Notes: generated by a model not told the origin, from the letters alone. Positions 1 to 8,579 are shown, numbered from the stretch's first letter. The stretch: DNA of 64,000 nucleotides from JAFGXF01 sp963732595 (GCA_963732595.1 CAVSZZ010000001.1:248001-312000), one strand, 5' to 3'. Program-made: numbers and translations.

Positions 1-712
1 GCCGGGTGGACGGCCGAAATACGCAAATACCTGTACCAGCGGGCATCCCTCCAGGATGCCCGTCGGGTTCTGGAGGTCGGCTGTGGCAGTGGGGCCATCA
101 GCAGGACGCTTCACCAGACATACGCAGGCTCAGGTGGTTGGGTTGGATATCGATTATGGCATCCTGCAGATCGCGCAAAAATACGATAAAGACTCCTCTT
201 TCGTAAATGGAGATGGGTATCATTTACCGTTTGCGACCCAGATCTTTGATGTGGTCGTATGCCATTTCCTGTTGTTGTGGTTGAAGACACCGGTGGTTGC
301 CCTTAAGGAGATGGCGCGGGTTTGCAGACCGGGTGGCGCAATCCTGGCGCTGGCCGAACCTGACCATGACAGCCGCATCGACAGTCCGCTGGCGTTGGAA
401 AAGCTGGGCAGGCTGCAGACCCACGGTCTGAAAAAGCAGGGCGCGAACACCCGTGCCGGACGCCTGCTTTCCGGTTGGTTCATCCAGACCGGCTTGGAGG
501 GCATCGAGTATGGCATCCTGGGTGGCCAATGGCAAGGCAAGCCGGCGAATGAAACCCTGGCTTCCGAGCGCGAGATGTTAAGACACGACCTGCAAGGCTG
601 GCTGGCTCCGGCTGAGATCGAGCGTTACTGCGACCTCGACCGGGCAGCCTGGGCGGAGGGCAGCCGTGTGCTGCACGTCCCCACCTTTTACGCCATCGGT
701 CGGGTGAAATAA
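1..712 (+). pseudogene. SAM-dependent methyltransferase, 5'-truncated by window and frameshifted
   Basis: This is the class I methyltransferase fold (UbiE/Methyltransf_11 type), substrate unknown. The frame beginning at base 1 carries the SAM-binding motif I, VLEVGCGSG, at about bases 73-99, but stops at 187-189. The rest of the protein lies in the next frame, beginning near base 119: motif II acid in GLDIDYG, then an LPF motif, then RPGGAILALAEPD, ending in TAA at 710-712. The two halves join only if the frame changes by one base between about 115 and 135. The true start lies before the window. Both halves match the expected order of family motifs, so this is one gene broken once, either by a real mutation or by a consensus error. 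A tRNA gene follows 50 bases downstream. Confidence 0.75.
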
Positions 713-722
713 GACTGTTCGC

Positions 723-751
723 TTGTCAAATGGTTGGGATGCGTTTATAAT
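723..751 (+). promoter_or_regulatory. Sigma-70-type promoter of tRNA-Pro
   Basis: TTGTCA at 723-728 and a perfect TATAAT at 746-751, separated by 17 bases. The -10 ends 13 bases before the mature tRNA 5' end, as expected for a tRNA gene with a short leader. Confidence 0.75.
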
Positions 752-764
752 ACGGCTCTCAATT

Positions 765-841
<77 letters not shown>

Positions 842-845
842 GGAG

Positions 846-871
846 AAAACACTCGTTCCGAGTGTTTTTTT
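846..871 (+). terminator. Rho-independent terminator of tRNA-Pro
   Basis: Stem CACTCG (850-855) with CGAGTG (859-864) and loop TTC, extended by A4/T4 pairing, followed by a run of seven T at 865-871. Confidence 0.85.
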
Positions 872-1005
872 ATCAAATCCTACCGGAGAGCTTCGACTGC
901 TTTAATACATCCCCGCCCTTGCTCGTTTCTCTCGCGGGGCTCGCTCGTATTCACTCGCTCGGGTGTTTCTGTTTAGCACTATTCCAAATCACTGATTGAT
1001 CAACA

Positions 1006-1034
1006 TTGAACCTTTTCCATTCACCGGATATAAT
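1006..1034 (+). promoter_or_regulatory. Sigma-70-type promoter of tRNA-Val
   Basis: TTGAAC at 1006-1011 and TATAAT at 1029-1034 with a 17-base spacer, ending 11 bases before the mature 5' end of tRNA-Val. Confidence 0.7.
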
Positions 1035-1045
1035 AGAAATCTCCC

Positions 1046-1122
1046 GGGCGGGTAGCTCAGTTGGTCAGAGCACGGCTTTTACACAGCTGAGGTCGCAGGT
1101 TCGAGCCCTGTTCCGCCCACCA
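1046..1122 (+). tRNA. tRNA-Val (anticodon TAC)
   Basis: The acceptor GGGCGGG pairs with TCCGCCC (one G-T). The D-arm is GCTC/GAGC. The anticodon stem CGGCT/AGCTG carries loop TTTACAC, giving anticodon TAC. The T-arm is GCAGG-TTCGAGC-CCTGT. The discriminator is A1119 and CCA is encoded at 1120-1122, unlike the neighbouring tRNA-Pro. The 3' 12 bases (TTCCGCCCACCA, 1111-1122) recur in a tandem array downstream. Confidence 0.93.
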
Positions 1123-1130
1123 GGTTATTT

Positions 1131-1161
1131 GGGACGTACATATTGTGCGTCCCATTTTTTT
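1131..1161 (+). terminator. Rho-independent terminator of tRNA-Val
   Basis: GGGACGTACA pairs with TGTGCGTCCC (10 bp, one T-G) around loop TAT, at 1131-1153. A and seven T follow. The same hairpin is repeated in each downstream repeat unit. Confidence 0.88.
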
Positions 1162-1234
1162 ATGATGGTACCTGCGAAGCAGGTGAGAGCCACCCGCCCC
1201 CCTTTAGGAGGGTGTTCCGCCCACCAGGTTATTT

Positions 1235-1265
1235 GGGACGTACATATTGTGCGTCCCATTTTTTT
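1235..1265 (+). terminator. Second copy of the tRNA-Val terminator hairpin
   Basis: Same 10-bp hairpin, loop TAT and A+T7 tail as at 1131-1161, shifted exactly 104 bases. Confidence 0.8.
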
Positions 1266-1338
1266 ATGATGGTACCTGCGAAGCAGGTGAGAGCCACCCG
1301 CCCCCCTTTAGGAGGGTGTTCCGCCCACCAGGTTATAT

Positions 1339-1369
1339 GGGACGTACATATTGTGCGTCCCATTTTTTT
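1339..1369 (+). terminator. Third copy of the tRNA-Val terminator hairpin
   Basis: Same hairpin and T-run, shifted 208 bases from the first copy. Confidence 0.8.
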
Positions 1370-1438
1370 ATGATGGTACCTGCGAAGCAGGTGAGAGCCA
1401 TCCGCCCCCCTTTAGGAGGGTGTTCCGCCTACCACATA

Positions 1439-1465
1439 GGGGTCCGCATGAGCGGACTCCTTTTT
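1439..1465 (+). terminator. Different terminator hairpin after the fourth tRNA 3'-end copy
   Basis: GGGGTCCGC pairs with GCGGACTCC (one G-T) around loop ATGA, followed by five T. It replaces the usual GGGACG hairpin in the fourth unit, so units differ in the hairpin they carry. Confidence 0.75.
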
Positions 1466-1485
1466 CCTTTAACTGCTTCGGTCGA

Positions 1486-1790
1486 CACCCCCTGCGGGGG
1501 CGCAAAGAACGCATGGTTCGAGGCCCTGCATGCCCCCTTTCAGGAGGGTTCCGCCCACCAGATTCATGGGACGTACATACTGTGCGTCCCTTTTTTTCAT
1601 ACCACCGACGTGCAGGTGGTCCCCCATAGCCCTCGAAATTAGAGGGTTCGCTTCGCTCGGGCACTGCGCTCGCTAAGCGAGCTTGAGAACTTGTCCTTGC
1701 TCACTTCGCTCGCAGGACTCGCCCAAAGGACAAGAACGGGCTCGAGCCACCTGCCCCCCTTCAGGAGGATTCCGTCCACCAGGTTCGTAG
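1486..1790 (+). repeat. Degenerate further copies of the tRNA-Val 3' end array, no gene
   Basis: Two more tRNA-like 3' ends occur at 1549-1560 (TTCCGCCCACCA) and 1770-1781 (one mismatch, CCGTCC). Each is preceded by a T-arm-like GGTTCGAGGCCCTG or GGCTCGAGCC and a C-rich/G-rich hairpin. A GGGACGTACA/TGTGCGTCCC hairpin with T7 follows the first at 1568-1597. The stretch also contains other perfect short hairpins, for example CCCCC-TGC-GGGGG at 1488-1500. I see no coding region between 1123 and 1882. Confidence 0.8.
1568..1597 (+). terminator. Fourth GGGACG-type terminator hairpin
   Basis: GGGACGTACA-TAC-TGTGCGTCCC followed by seven T; one loop base differs from the other copies. Confidence 0.75.
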
Positions 1791-1882
1791 CGGGTCGCGC
1801 CTACACACACATGCATCACACACACATTCATGACCGTTCCTTCTTTAGTTTTATAGGGGATGAATACACGAAGCAGTCGATA

Positions 1883-3814
1883 TTACCCGGTAATGCAGGG
1901 GCACTGGTATGCCAGCAGAAAATAGGTGGTCAATATTTGCAGAACAACCAAAATCAAAAGAGCCGGCACACGGATAAGCCTTACCCGGCTGATGAACAAA
2001 CCGGCTGCTAGTGAAAAGATAGTCACCAGGAACAACCAGACACGCCCCACCTCCCCATGCATTTGGCCAAACATGTTCAGACAGAGATACACGAATAAGA
2101 ACACCACAAGAAATGCATCGGCAGGGGTTGCACGACGCCGAATAACGAACACCAGCGAAGTCACGATCTGGACTCCGGCGATAATGATCATAGGGAAACT
2201 CGTCCAAGTCGCCAGCTCGAGATTATTGACAACCATTGCGTTCAACAGGAAACCGCCCGTAAGGTCGAAGTTGTTTGCATAACGGTGCCACTCCATTGCC
2301 CCCTGGTAGCGGACCAAGACGTTGTAATCGAGGAGGATTACAAATGCCAAGGCTATGGCCAAGAAACCGATCCCGACGCCCAGCGAGGGACGGATCAGGC
2401 GTGGAAAAAGCATCTTGCGATTCTGGTCAAAGCCATCTGCCAACAGCCAGAGTGGCGCCCAGAGCAGGAGCGGGAGCAATGAAAATGAAAAGAATAAACC
2501 GAGGTAGAGATACAAGCCCAGCAATAATCCCGATGAAAAGGTCCGCAGTTGCGCAGACCGCAGAATCAAGTAGATACCTATCAAGAATAAAGACGGGTAG
2601 AAAGCCTTATCCAGACCAAGCGGCATAAGCAGGACGTTTGGTGCGGTCAGGTATAGGATGCATGGAATGAAAGCATCCCGCTCGTCCAGGAACTGCCGTG
2701 CCAACCGATACAGCAATGGTATCGTGAGCACAGTTAACAATGGCCACAAAACCACAATAACCTGGGTGACACGCAGCAGACGGGCATCGAAAGTATCCGT
2801 CGGATGGAAGATGAACTCGCTGGCTTTTTGGATGACAGCATACAGGAGTAGCGTACCTGGAGGTTTAGCTCCCAGGAACATTGTGTAATATGCATAATGC
2901 TCATAATTGCTTACCAGCGTGGCTGGATCGACATGTTCCTCCGAGACGACATTGCTGTAGACGGCTTGATTGTTCAGGAAGAGGAGCTTGCCGCGTAAAG
3001 CCTCGAATCCGTTATCCCCTTCAACAGCACCAATACCGATCATCAGCATATAACCAAAAAGCATGAGCACAATGATGCGCAATCGTGGAGACAACCGGCT
3101 CAAGTAAACCCAGCTAAACACCAGAAGTGCCAGGGCCAATAAACCCAGGAAGCGTAGGCTGTGAATCCCACCTTTCTCTAAATGCACCCAATACCAGTTG
3201 TTGATCCTTTCCCACCAACCAAGGTCCAAATAAAGAGAGATCCAGTAAGTGAAGGCAGCCAATCCGGCCGCGGCAAAAGCACCGATCGATAGCCAATAAG
3301 GCCAGGTTGTCTCTTCCAGCTTAAGGGATGGGATTAACACCAATAGAAAAATGACAACCTCCAGCAGCGATAGTGTCAGCCAGGCCACAACAGGCTGCAC
3401 ACGCAGGAATATAACCCCGAAGAACCCAGCCCGTAACCCAATTGGTCCAACATTGAAGATTATCAAGAGAGCCAGGCCGGCTACCACAAACAGAATGCTG
3501 CAATACATGGCAGGCCACAAGTGCTTCATTTCAGACAGGAAAGTGTGAAGTCTGTCACTGACCACCCTGGACCACTTAGAATGAATGAAAAACCTCAGAG
3601 ATAATGAGAGGATGAACAGAATGAGTAATCCGAACAGTAGGAAGACCACCAAGCGGGAAAGTGAGAAGCCGAACAACCATGAATTTCGTTGCATGGAGCG
3701 AATTTGTAATAGGAAGGGTAGTGCGATCAGACCCTGCAGGGCGATCATGGATAGTAAAACTTTAATCCGGGTCATGAATTGCGATTGAACCTGGGATCGG
3801 GGTCTTTTTGGCAT
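1883..3814 (-). CDS. Multi-pass membrane glycosyltransferase-like protein (GT-C/GT39 type)
   Basis: A 643-residue protein with about a dozen or more hydrophobic segments over its whole length. It carries GDNGFE near residue 264 and KPPGTLLLY near residue 315; a KPPG-type motif is seen in lipid-carrier-dependent GT39-like enzymes. It also has an FxxxARxFLxER segment and a C-terminus ending LLAYQCPC. By analogy it would transfer a sugar from a polyprenyl-phosphate donor on the outer face of the membrane; donor and acceptor are unknown. It is a clear paralogue of the product of 6645-8579, sharing GDNGFE, KPPGTLLLY, the LPLLLWAPLW segment and the final CPC. The roughly 230 residues before GDNGFE are unusual for simple GT39 enzymes. 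Start is the first ATG; its ribosome-binding site is weak and Met14 is an alternative. Confidence 0.7.
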   Translation of the reverse strand: MPKRPRSQVQSQFMTRIKVLLSMIALQGLIALPFLLQIRSMQRNSWLFGFSLSRLVVFLLFGLLILFILSLSLRFFIHSKWSRVVSDRLHTFLSEMKHLWPAMYCSILFVVAGLALLIIFNVGPIGLRAGFFGVIFLRVQPVVAWLTLSLLEVVIFLLVLIPSLKLEETTWPYWLSIGAFAAAGLAAFTYWISLYLDLGWWERINNWYWVHLEKGGIHSLRFLGLLALALLVFSWVYLSRLSPRLRIIVLMLFGYMLMIGIGAVEGDNGFEALRGKLLFLNNQAVYSNVVSEEHVDPATLVSNYEHYAYYTMFLGAKPPGTLLLYAVIQKASEFIFHPTDTFDARLLRVTQVIVVLWPLLTVLTIPLLYRLARQFLDERDAFIPCILYLTAPNVLLMPLGLDKAFYPSLFLIGIYLILRSAQLRTFSSGLLLGLYLYLGLFFSFSLLPLLLWAPLWLLADGFDQNRKMLFPRLIRPSLGVGIGFLAIALAFVILLDYNVLVRYQGAMEWHRYANNFDLTGGFLLNAMVVNNLELATWTSFPMIIIAGVQIVTSLVFVIRRRATPADAFLVVFLFVYLCLNMFGQMHGEVGRVWLFLVTIFSLAAGLFISRVRLIRVPALLILVVLQILTTYFLLAYQCPCITG

Positions 3815-3872
3815 ATTTTTTCGTTACAATCTTGTAATTTTAACATATAAAGAAATTACGCCCGCTCTTGGG

Positions 3873-3878
3873 TATAAT
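3873..3878 (+). promoter_or_regulatory. Candidate -10 box for the DUF362/polyferredoxin operon
   Basis: Perfect TATAAT in the divergent gap between the glycosyltransferase-like gene and the Tat lipoprotein. No convincing -35 hexamer is seen at the right distance, so this is tentative. Confidence 0.35.
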
Positions 3879-3970
3879 TCGTTCTAATTACGATCAGTTG
3901 TTATCCCACACCTGAAGGGATGGCAAGTTCCAGCCTCCTAACCCCATCAGATCTACGAGACAGAACCATC

Positions 3971-4988
3971 ATGAAAAATAAGACCCACATCTCCCGCCGC
4001 GATTTCCTGAAAGCAGCTTCCACGACAGCCGGGGCCACCACATTGGGCGCCTTGCTGGCAGCCTGTGGGGTAAAACCAGCCGACCTGCCCCCCAAAGCGC
4101 CTGCCATATCGGTGACCGAAGGCGCCCTCTCACCCACCGCTGAAACCCAGGCCACCTCCAAAACCACCAGCCCTCACCAATTTAATGGCGGTCGTTCGCA
4201 ATGGCGAACCCGAAGCGTTGGTCCGCAGAGCGCTGGATGTCTTCGGCGGCATGGGGACCTTCGTCAAACCCGGCGCGAATGTCGTCATCAAGCCCAATAT
4301 CTGCGTCGCCTACCGAAGTTATGACCAGGCCGCCACCACCAATCCCTGGGTGGTGGGAGCGCTGGTCAAACTGTGCTTCGAGGCCGGCGCTGGACGGGTG
4401 CGGGTGATGGACAGCCCGTTCGATGGCACCGCCAGCCAGGCCTACCAGTACTCGGGCATCCAGGAACAGGTGGAAGCCAATGGCGGGCAGATGGAAGTCA
4501 TGTCAGGGATTAAATATATCGAAACGGATATCCCGGAAGGAAGGGATATCCAGTCAGCCTCCGTCTATGATGAGATCCTGAATGCGGATGTGCTGATCAA
4601 TGTTCCCATCGCCAAGGATCACAGTCTGGCCAGACTGACCCTCGGGATGAAGAACCTGCTGGGCGTGGTCCAGAATCGACCTGGCTACCACCGCAACATC
4701 GGTGTGCGCCTGGCAGACCTCGCCAGCCTGATCCGGCCTGCTCTGACCGTGGTGGACGCCGTGCGCATCCTGACCTATGGCGGTCCGACCGGCGGTGATC
4801 CGGCCGCGGTTCAGAAATTGGATACGCTGATCGCCTCACCGGATATTGTTGCCACGGATGCCTATGCCGCCACGCTGTTCGGCCTACGCGGGGAGGACCT
4901 CGATTACGTCTTGGCCGGGGCGGCCATGGGCCTGGGTATCAGTGATCTCTCGCAGATGAAAATTGAAGAGATCAACCTTGCCGCGTAA
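3971..4988 (+). pseudogene. DUF362-domain Tat lipoprotein, frameshifted once
   Basis: From the ATG at 3971 the protein opens with a twin-arginine signal (SRRDFLK) and a lipobox-like LLAAC, followed by a Ser/Thr/Pro-rich linker. This frame then leaves the family. The DUF362 domain continues one frame over from about 4185: AVVRNGEPEALV, VVIKPNIC, INVPIAKDHSLA, GMKNLLGVVQNRPGYH, VVDAVRIL, SPDIVATDAYAA, ending at 4988. A one-base frame change lies between about 4130 and 4184. DUF362 proteins often occur with iron-sulfur proteins and are usually assumed to act in redox chemistry, but the function is not established. The next gene overlaps its 3' end by 26 bases, so the two form an operon. The intact downstream domain suggests recent damage or a consensus error. 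Confidence 0.8.
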
Positions 4989-6516
4989 AAACGTCCGCAA
5001 GAAACATCGTATATCTCCCTGGCTGCTGGCACGCCGCCTGACCCAGGTTCTGGCCTTCCTCGCCTTCTTTGTTATTTTCCTGGGACTCAAACAGTGGGCT
5101 CTGCGACAACCCCTCACTTCCCTGCCTTTCTGGCTCGACCCCTTCGCCATGCTGGCTTTCTGGCTGTCCGGCCATGCCTGGCTGCCCTGGACCCTACTCA
5201 GCCTGGTCACGGTGATCAGTGCAGTCCTGCTGGGACGAGCCTGGTGCGGCTGGATCTGCCCGCTCGGCACGCTATTCGATTGGCTGCCGGCCAGGAGACC
5301 GTCACAATATTTAGATCCCCTTGAGCCTATGCGCAAGGTTAAACATATCCTGCTGATCGTCTCGCTCACCCTGGCTGTCTTCGGAAGCCTGGTCTTCCTG
5401 TTCCTGGATCCACTGGCAATCCTGTTCCGCAGCCTGACGGTATTCATCTGGCCGGTGGTTAACCTCTTGATCACTTCCGTTGAAAAATGGATCTACCCCA
5501 TCGATCTGTTCAAAGGTCCGGTGAGCAGCTTTGAGATCAGCATTCGGCCACTCCTCCTACCCCCGGATATCGAAACCTACCGGTACTCTGCCCTCTTCGT
5601 CATCTTTTTCATTGGTCTCCTGCTGCTGAATCTCTACCGTGAACGTTTCTGGTGCCGTTATCTGTGTCCGCTCGGCGGCGGCCTGGGTTTGATCAGCAAA
5701 TTTGCGCTGGTCAAACGGCAGGTGGATGACAGCTGCAGCGCTTGTGGCGTCTGCGCCAGAGGCTGCCCGACCGGCACGATCGACCCCGGTAAAGGGTACT
5801 TCTCCGACCCGGCAGAGTGCACCGTTTGTATGAACTGTCTGGATGACTGCCCGATCGGGGCGACGCATTTTTCGGCCAAACGGCAGGCCTATATTCATCA
5901 ACCCTATGACCTCAGCCGGCGTGACCTGCTGCGGACGGCCGGGCTAAGCGCCGCGGCGCTCTTCCTGCTGAAACTCAATACCACGGCCTCGAATGAGTTG
6001 AGCCATGCCCACCAACTTCTACCGCCAGGCGCGCAAGTTGGAGACCTGTTCTCTAAATGCATCCGCTGCTCGGAATGCCTGAGGGTCTGCCCCAGCGGGG
6101 GCTTGCAGCCTTCCATCACCGAAACCGCGCTATCAGGCTTGTGGGCACCGGTGTTGGTACCGCGTATCGGGCAGTGTGAGTATGGCTGTAATGTCTGCGG
6201 CCAGGTCTGCCCGACCGGCGCAATCCCCAAACTGGACCTGGAGCAAAAGCAATCAGCCATCATCGGCTGCGCATCCATCGATGTCTCCCACTGCATCGCC
6301 TGGGGAGAACGCCAGGCCTGCATCGTCTGCCAGGAAGTCTGCCCCCTGCCCGAGAAGGCCATCATCCTCGAGGAAGGCACCGACATTCATGGAAATCGAC
6401 TGCAGCTGCCGCGGGTCGTTCCCGACCTGTGCATCGGCTGCGGCACGTGTGAAAAAAGATGCCCGGTGGCCGGCCCGGCCGCCATCCGCGTATTCACCTC
6501 ACGGGGAGTCAGTTAG
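4963..6516 (+). CDS. NapH/MauM-like membrane polyferredoxin with about six 4Fe-4S motifs
   Basis: A 517-residue fusion. The N-terminal half (about residues 20-250) is an NapH-type membrane domain with several helices and the paired motifs CGWICPLG and CRYLCPLGG. Two ferredoxin clusters follow: CSACGVCARGCPTG near 260 and CTVCMNCLDDCPIG near 285. Then comes an internal Tat-like segment SRRDLLRTAG near 317 with a hydrophobic stretch, where an ancestral separate NapG/MauM-type ferredoxin appears to have been joined. Four more Cys motifs follow, near 365, 404, 452 and 489. It probably passes electrons across or along the membrane to a partner outside; the overlapping DUF362 lipoprotein is the obvious candidate. 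The start used is TTG at 4963, overlapping the upstream gene; TTG at 4978 is an alternative. Confidence 0.85.
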   Translation: MKRSTLPRKNVRKKHRISPWLLARRLTQVLAFLAFFVIFLGLKQWALRQPLTSLPFWLDPFAMLAFWLSGHAWLPWTLLSLVTVISAVLLGRAWCGWICPLGTLFDWLPARRPSQYLDPLEPMRKVKHILLIVSLTLAVFGSLVFLFLDPLAILFRSLTVFIWPVVNLLITSVEKWIYPIDLFKGPVSSFEISIRPLLLPPDIETYRYSALFVIFFIGLLLLNLYRERFWCRYLCPLGGGLGLISKFALVKRQVDDSCSACGVCARGCPTGTIDPGKGYFSDPAECTVCMNCLDDCPIGATHFSAKRQAYIHQPYDLSRRDLLRTAGLSAAALFLLKLNTTASNELSHAHQLLPPGAQVGDLFSKCIRCSECLRVCPSGGLQPSITETALSGLWAPVLVPRIGQCEYGCNVCGQVCPTGAIPKLDLEQKQSAIIGCASIDVSHCIAWGERQACIVCQEVCPLPEKAIILEEGTDIHGNRLQLPRVVPDLCIGCGTCEKRCPVAGPAAIRVFTSRGVS

Positions 6517-6552
6517 GGCTCTTCGGATTCCACAGCTAATCAATAATACCAA

Positions 6553-6594
6553 GGGTGGAGCAACGCCCAATAATCGAGGGCAGGCGCTCCACCC
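6553..6594. repeat. Long inverted repeat between convergent genes
   Basis: GGGTGGAGC followed by ACGCCC on the left mirrors GGGC and GCGCTCCACCC on the right around a short AT-rich loop. It lies between the convergent polyferredoxin and glycosyltransferase-like genes. It may act as a bidirectional terminator, though no T-run adjoins it. Confidence 0.55.
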
Positions 6595-6644
6595 GTCCCA
6601 TACAACAGGATGACTTTGTAACAGAAACTATCCGGGATAAGATC

Positions 6645-8579
6645 TTAATATGGTGTCCAGCAAGGGCATTGGTAGGCCAACAGGAAATAAACCGTAACCA
6701 GCTGGATAGCAGCCAGGCTTAGCATTGCAGCGGTGCGCAACTGGATTGCACGGCTGATAAAATAACCGGCCGCCAGGACAAAAACTGTCTCCATGAACAA
6801 CCAGGTCCGACCAACCTCTGCATTCACTTGAGAGTTAAGGTTTAGTAAGCCATAAACGATGAGGAAGACGATCAAGAATAGATCCATGCGTTGGGCATGA
6901 TGCTTGATGGCTGATATGACCGAAATGATAACCTGGACCGTCACGAATAAGGCCAGGGGAAAACTCGACCAGGCCGCCAGTTCTATATTGTTACCGACCA
7001 GCGTCTCCCAAAAATAGGTAAATGAGTATTCGTAATGGCTCACGACCCGGAGCCAATACAAGGTATGTGTGTAACGGGTGAGAATGTTGTAATTGAGTGC
7101 AAACCAGAAGATAACAGCGGTCATGAGAAATCCCAGCCCGACTCCGATCAGCGGACGTACCAATCGCGTCCAGAGTTCCTTTCGATTATTATTAAAATCA
7201 TCCACCAGGAACCACAGGGGTGCCCATAAAAGCAGCGGTAAGAGGGAAAATGAAAAGAAGAGGGCGATGAACAAGTAAAGACCCAGCCCCAGGCCAGGTA
7301 TGAATTTCCGTCCACTTGAGATCTTTATGATCAAGTACAGCCCGACCATGAATAAGCCCGGAGATAACGCTTTGTCCAAACCAAGGGGCATCAGCAGAAC
7401 ATTCGCAACGGTCAGATAAAGGATGCAGGGGATCAGGGCTTCCCTCTCCTCCAGGAAACGCCGGGCAACCTTATAAAGTGGAAGCAGGGTCAACATCGTC
7501 AGCAAAGGGAAAACGACAGAGATAACTTCAGTCAGCTTGTCCCGGCGGTCCGCGATATTGTCCGCTGGATGAAACAAGGCTTCGGAAATTTGCTGAGTCA
7601 CTGAATAAAGTAAAAGCGTCCCAGGTGGTTTGGAACCACTGAGTATCGAGCCATTGGCGATATCTTCATATTGGGTGATCACCAACCAGGGTGTGATCCA
7701 ACGATGGGAAGCTAAATAGCTATAATCCGCCTGATTATTCATACCCAGATGTATTCTCTTGAGTGTTTCAAAGCCGTTATCGCCCCCGACGTAACCGATA
7801 CCGACCATCAGGATATAACCGAATATTATCAGGATGGCCAACCCCAGTTTCGCAGAGCGCAGTTTCTTGTAGACCAGGTAAAAAACCAAAAGTGAGAGCA
7901 ACCACAAAACCACAAAACGAATGCCGTGGATCCCGCCTTTATCGTTATGGAGCCAAAACCAATTCTTAAGGCTGGAGACCCAGGGGAGATCCAGGTAAAG
8001 CGTAAACCAATAAACGAATGCAGCGATGCTGGCCAGCGAAATCATAACGATCGTTAAAGACAGAATCTTATTGTCGAGTGTTGGTGTACGATTTCTGACC
8101 TTCAGGACCAGGTATAGAGCGATTTCCACAAAAGTGAGTGTCAACCAGGCGATCAATGGCTCCAAACGGAAGAACAGTATCCCGAAAAGACCGGTTTTCA
8201 AGGCTTCAGGACCTATATTGAAAGAGATCATTATTGCACAGCCGAAGACTGACAGCAGGGTGGCAGCCAACAGGGATTCCCAGAAGCGTGCTGGGTCAGA
8301 CAGGAAGTCATGGATGCTGGTATAAAAAGACCGGGACCAACCCCTGTCAAACAGACAGCGAGCGGTAACTGAACTGAAAATTCCCAGGATCACGCTGAAT
8401 GCCAGTATCACCAACCAGCGGGAGAGAGAGAGGCCCAAAAGCCAGGTTGAACGTTGCAGTGAAGGGATCTGGAAAAAGAAAGGAAGGGCGATAAAACCTT
8501 CGAGGCAGATCGCGATCAATAAAAGCTTGAATACTCCCCCGCTTGTAGGGTTCGAGTGCGTTTTTGATTCCACCGGCAT
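6645..8579 (-). CDS. Multi-pass membrane glycosyltransferase-like protein (paralogue of 1883-3814)
   Basis: A 644-residue, strongly hydrophobic protein aligned end to end with the product of 1883-3814. Shared features are FALPF-type first helix, GGDNGFETL near residue 264, KPPGTLLLYSV near 315, FLEEREALIPCILYLT, LLPLLLWAPLW, EVGRTWLF and C-terminal LLAYQCPC. It probably transfers glycosyl residues from a lipid carrier outside the membrane (GT-C fold, inferred); substrate unknown. The start has a good AGGAG ribosome-binding site and a promoter-like pair upstream. The two paralogues lie on the minus strand on either side of the plus-strand DUF362/polyferredoxin operon. Confidence 0.72.
   Translation of the reverse strand: MPVESKTHSNPTSGGVFKLLLIAICLEGFIALPFFFQIPSLQRSTWLLGLSLSRWLVILAFSVILGIFSSVTARCLFDRGWSRSFYTSIHDFLSDPARFWESLLAATLLSVFGCAIMISFNIGPEALKTGLFGILFFRLEPLIAWLTLTFVEIALYLVLKVRNRTPTLDNKILSLTIVMISLASIAAFVYWFTLYLDLPWVSSLKNWFWLHNDKGGIHGIRFVVLWLLSLLVFYLVYKKLRSAKLGLAILIIFGYILMVGIGYVGGDNGFETLKRIHLGMNNQADYSYLASHRWITPWLVITQYEDIANGSILSGSKPPGTLLLYSVTQQISEALFHPADNIADRRDKLTEVISVVFPLLTMLTLLPLYKVARRFLEEREALIPCILYLTVANVLLMPLGLDKALSPGLFMVGLYLIIKISSGRKFIPGLGLGLYLFIALFFSFSLLPLLLWAPLWFLVDDFNNNRKELWTRLVRPLIGVGLGFLMTAVIFWFALNYNILTRYTHTLYWLRVVSHYEYSFTYFWETLVGNNIELAAWSSFPLALFVTVQVIISVISAIKHHAQRMDLFLIVFLIVYGLLNLNSQVNAEVGRTWLFMETVFVLAAGYFISRAIQLRTAAMLSLAAIQLVTVYFLLAYQCPCWTPY

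Larger units (their letters stand above)
1111..1438 (+). repeat. Tandem 104-bp repeats carrying the tRNA-Val 3' end and terminator
   Basis: The tRNA-Val 3' end TTCCGCC(C/T)ACCA starts at 1111, 1215, 1319 and 1423, an exact 104-base period. Each full unit holds, in order, the tRNA 3' end, a terminator hairpin with T7, a second perfect hairpin ACCTGC-GAA-GCAGGT, a segment GAGAGCCACC resembling a degraded tRNA T-arm, and a C-rich/G-rich hairpin (CCCCCC-TTTA-GGAGGG). The three units are nearly identical. Overlapping open frames here are repeats read through and do not look like genes. Such arrays can arise by unequal recombination, or by repeated integration and excision at a tRNA 3' end; the sequence alone does not decide. 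Confidence 0.92.

Noticed and set aside
1111..1438. Possible CRISPR array
   Set aside because: The units are contiguous 104-bp repeats without unique spacers, and there are no cas genes.
1006..1664. Several overlapping open frames on both strands that share repeated peptides
   Set aside because: They are the 104-bp repeat array read in different frames. The repeated peptides come from the repeats themselves, and the frames run through tRNA and terminator hairpins.
3920..4324. Treating the Tat-signal frame as a separate small lipoprotein
   Set aside because: Its C-terminal third has no family features, and the DUF362 domain follows in the next frame without its own start or ribosome-binding site.
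4884..5474. 196-codon antisense frame over the DUF362/polyferredoxin junction
   Set aside because: It is antisense to two well-supported coding regions with recognisable motifs.
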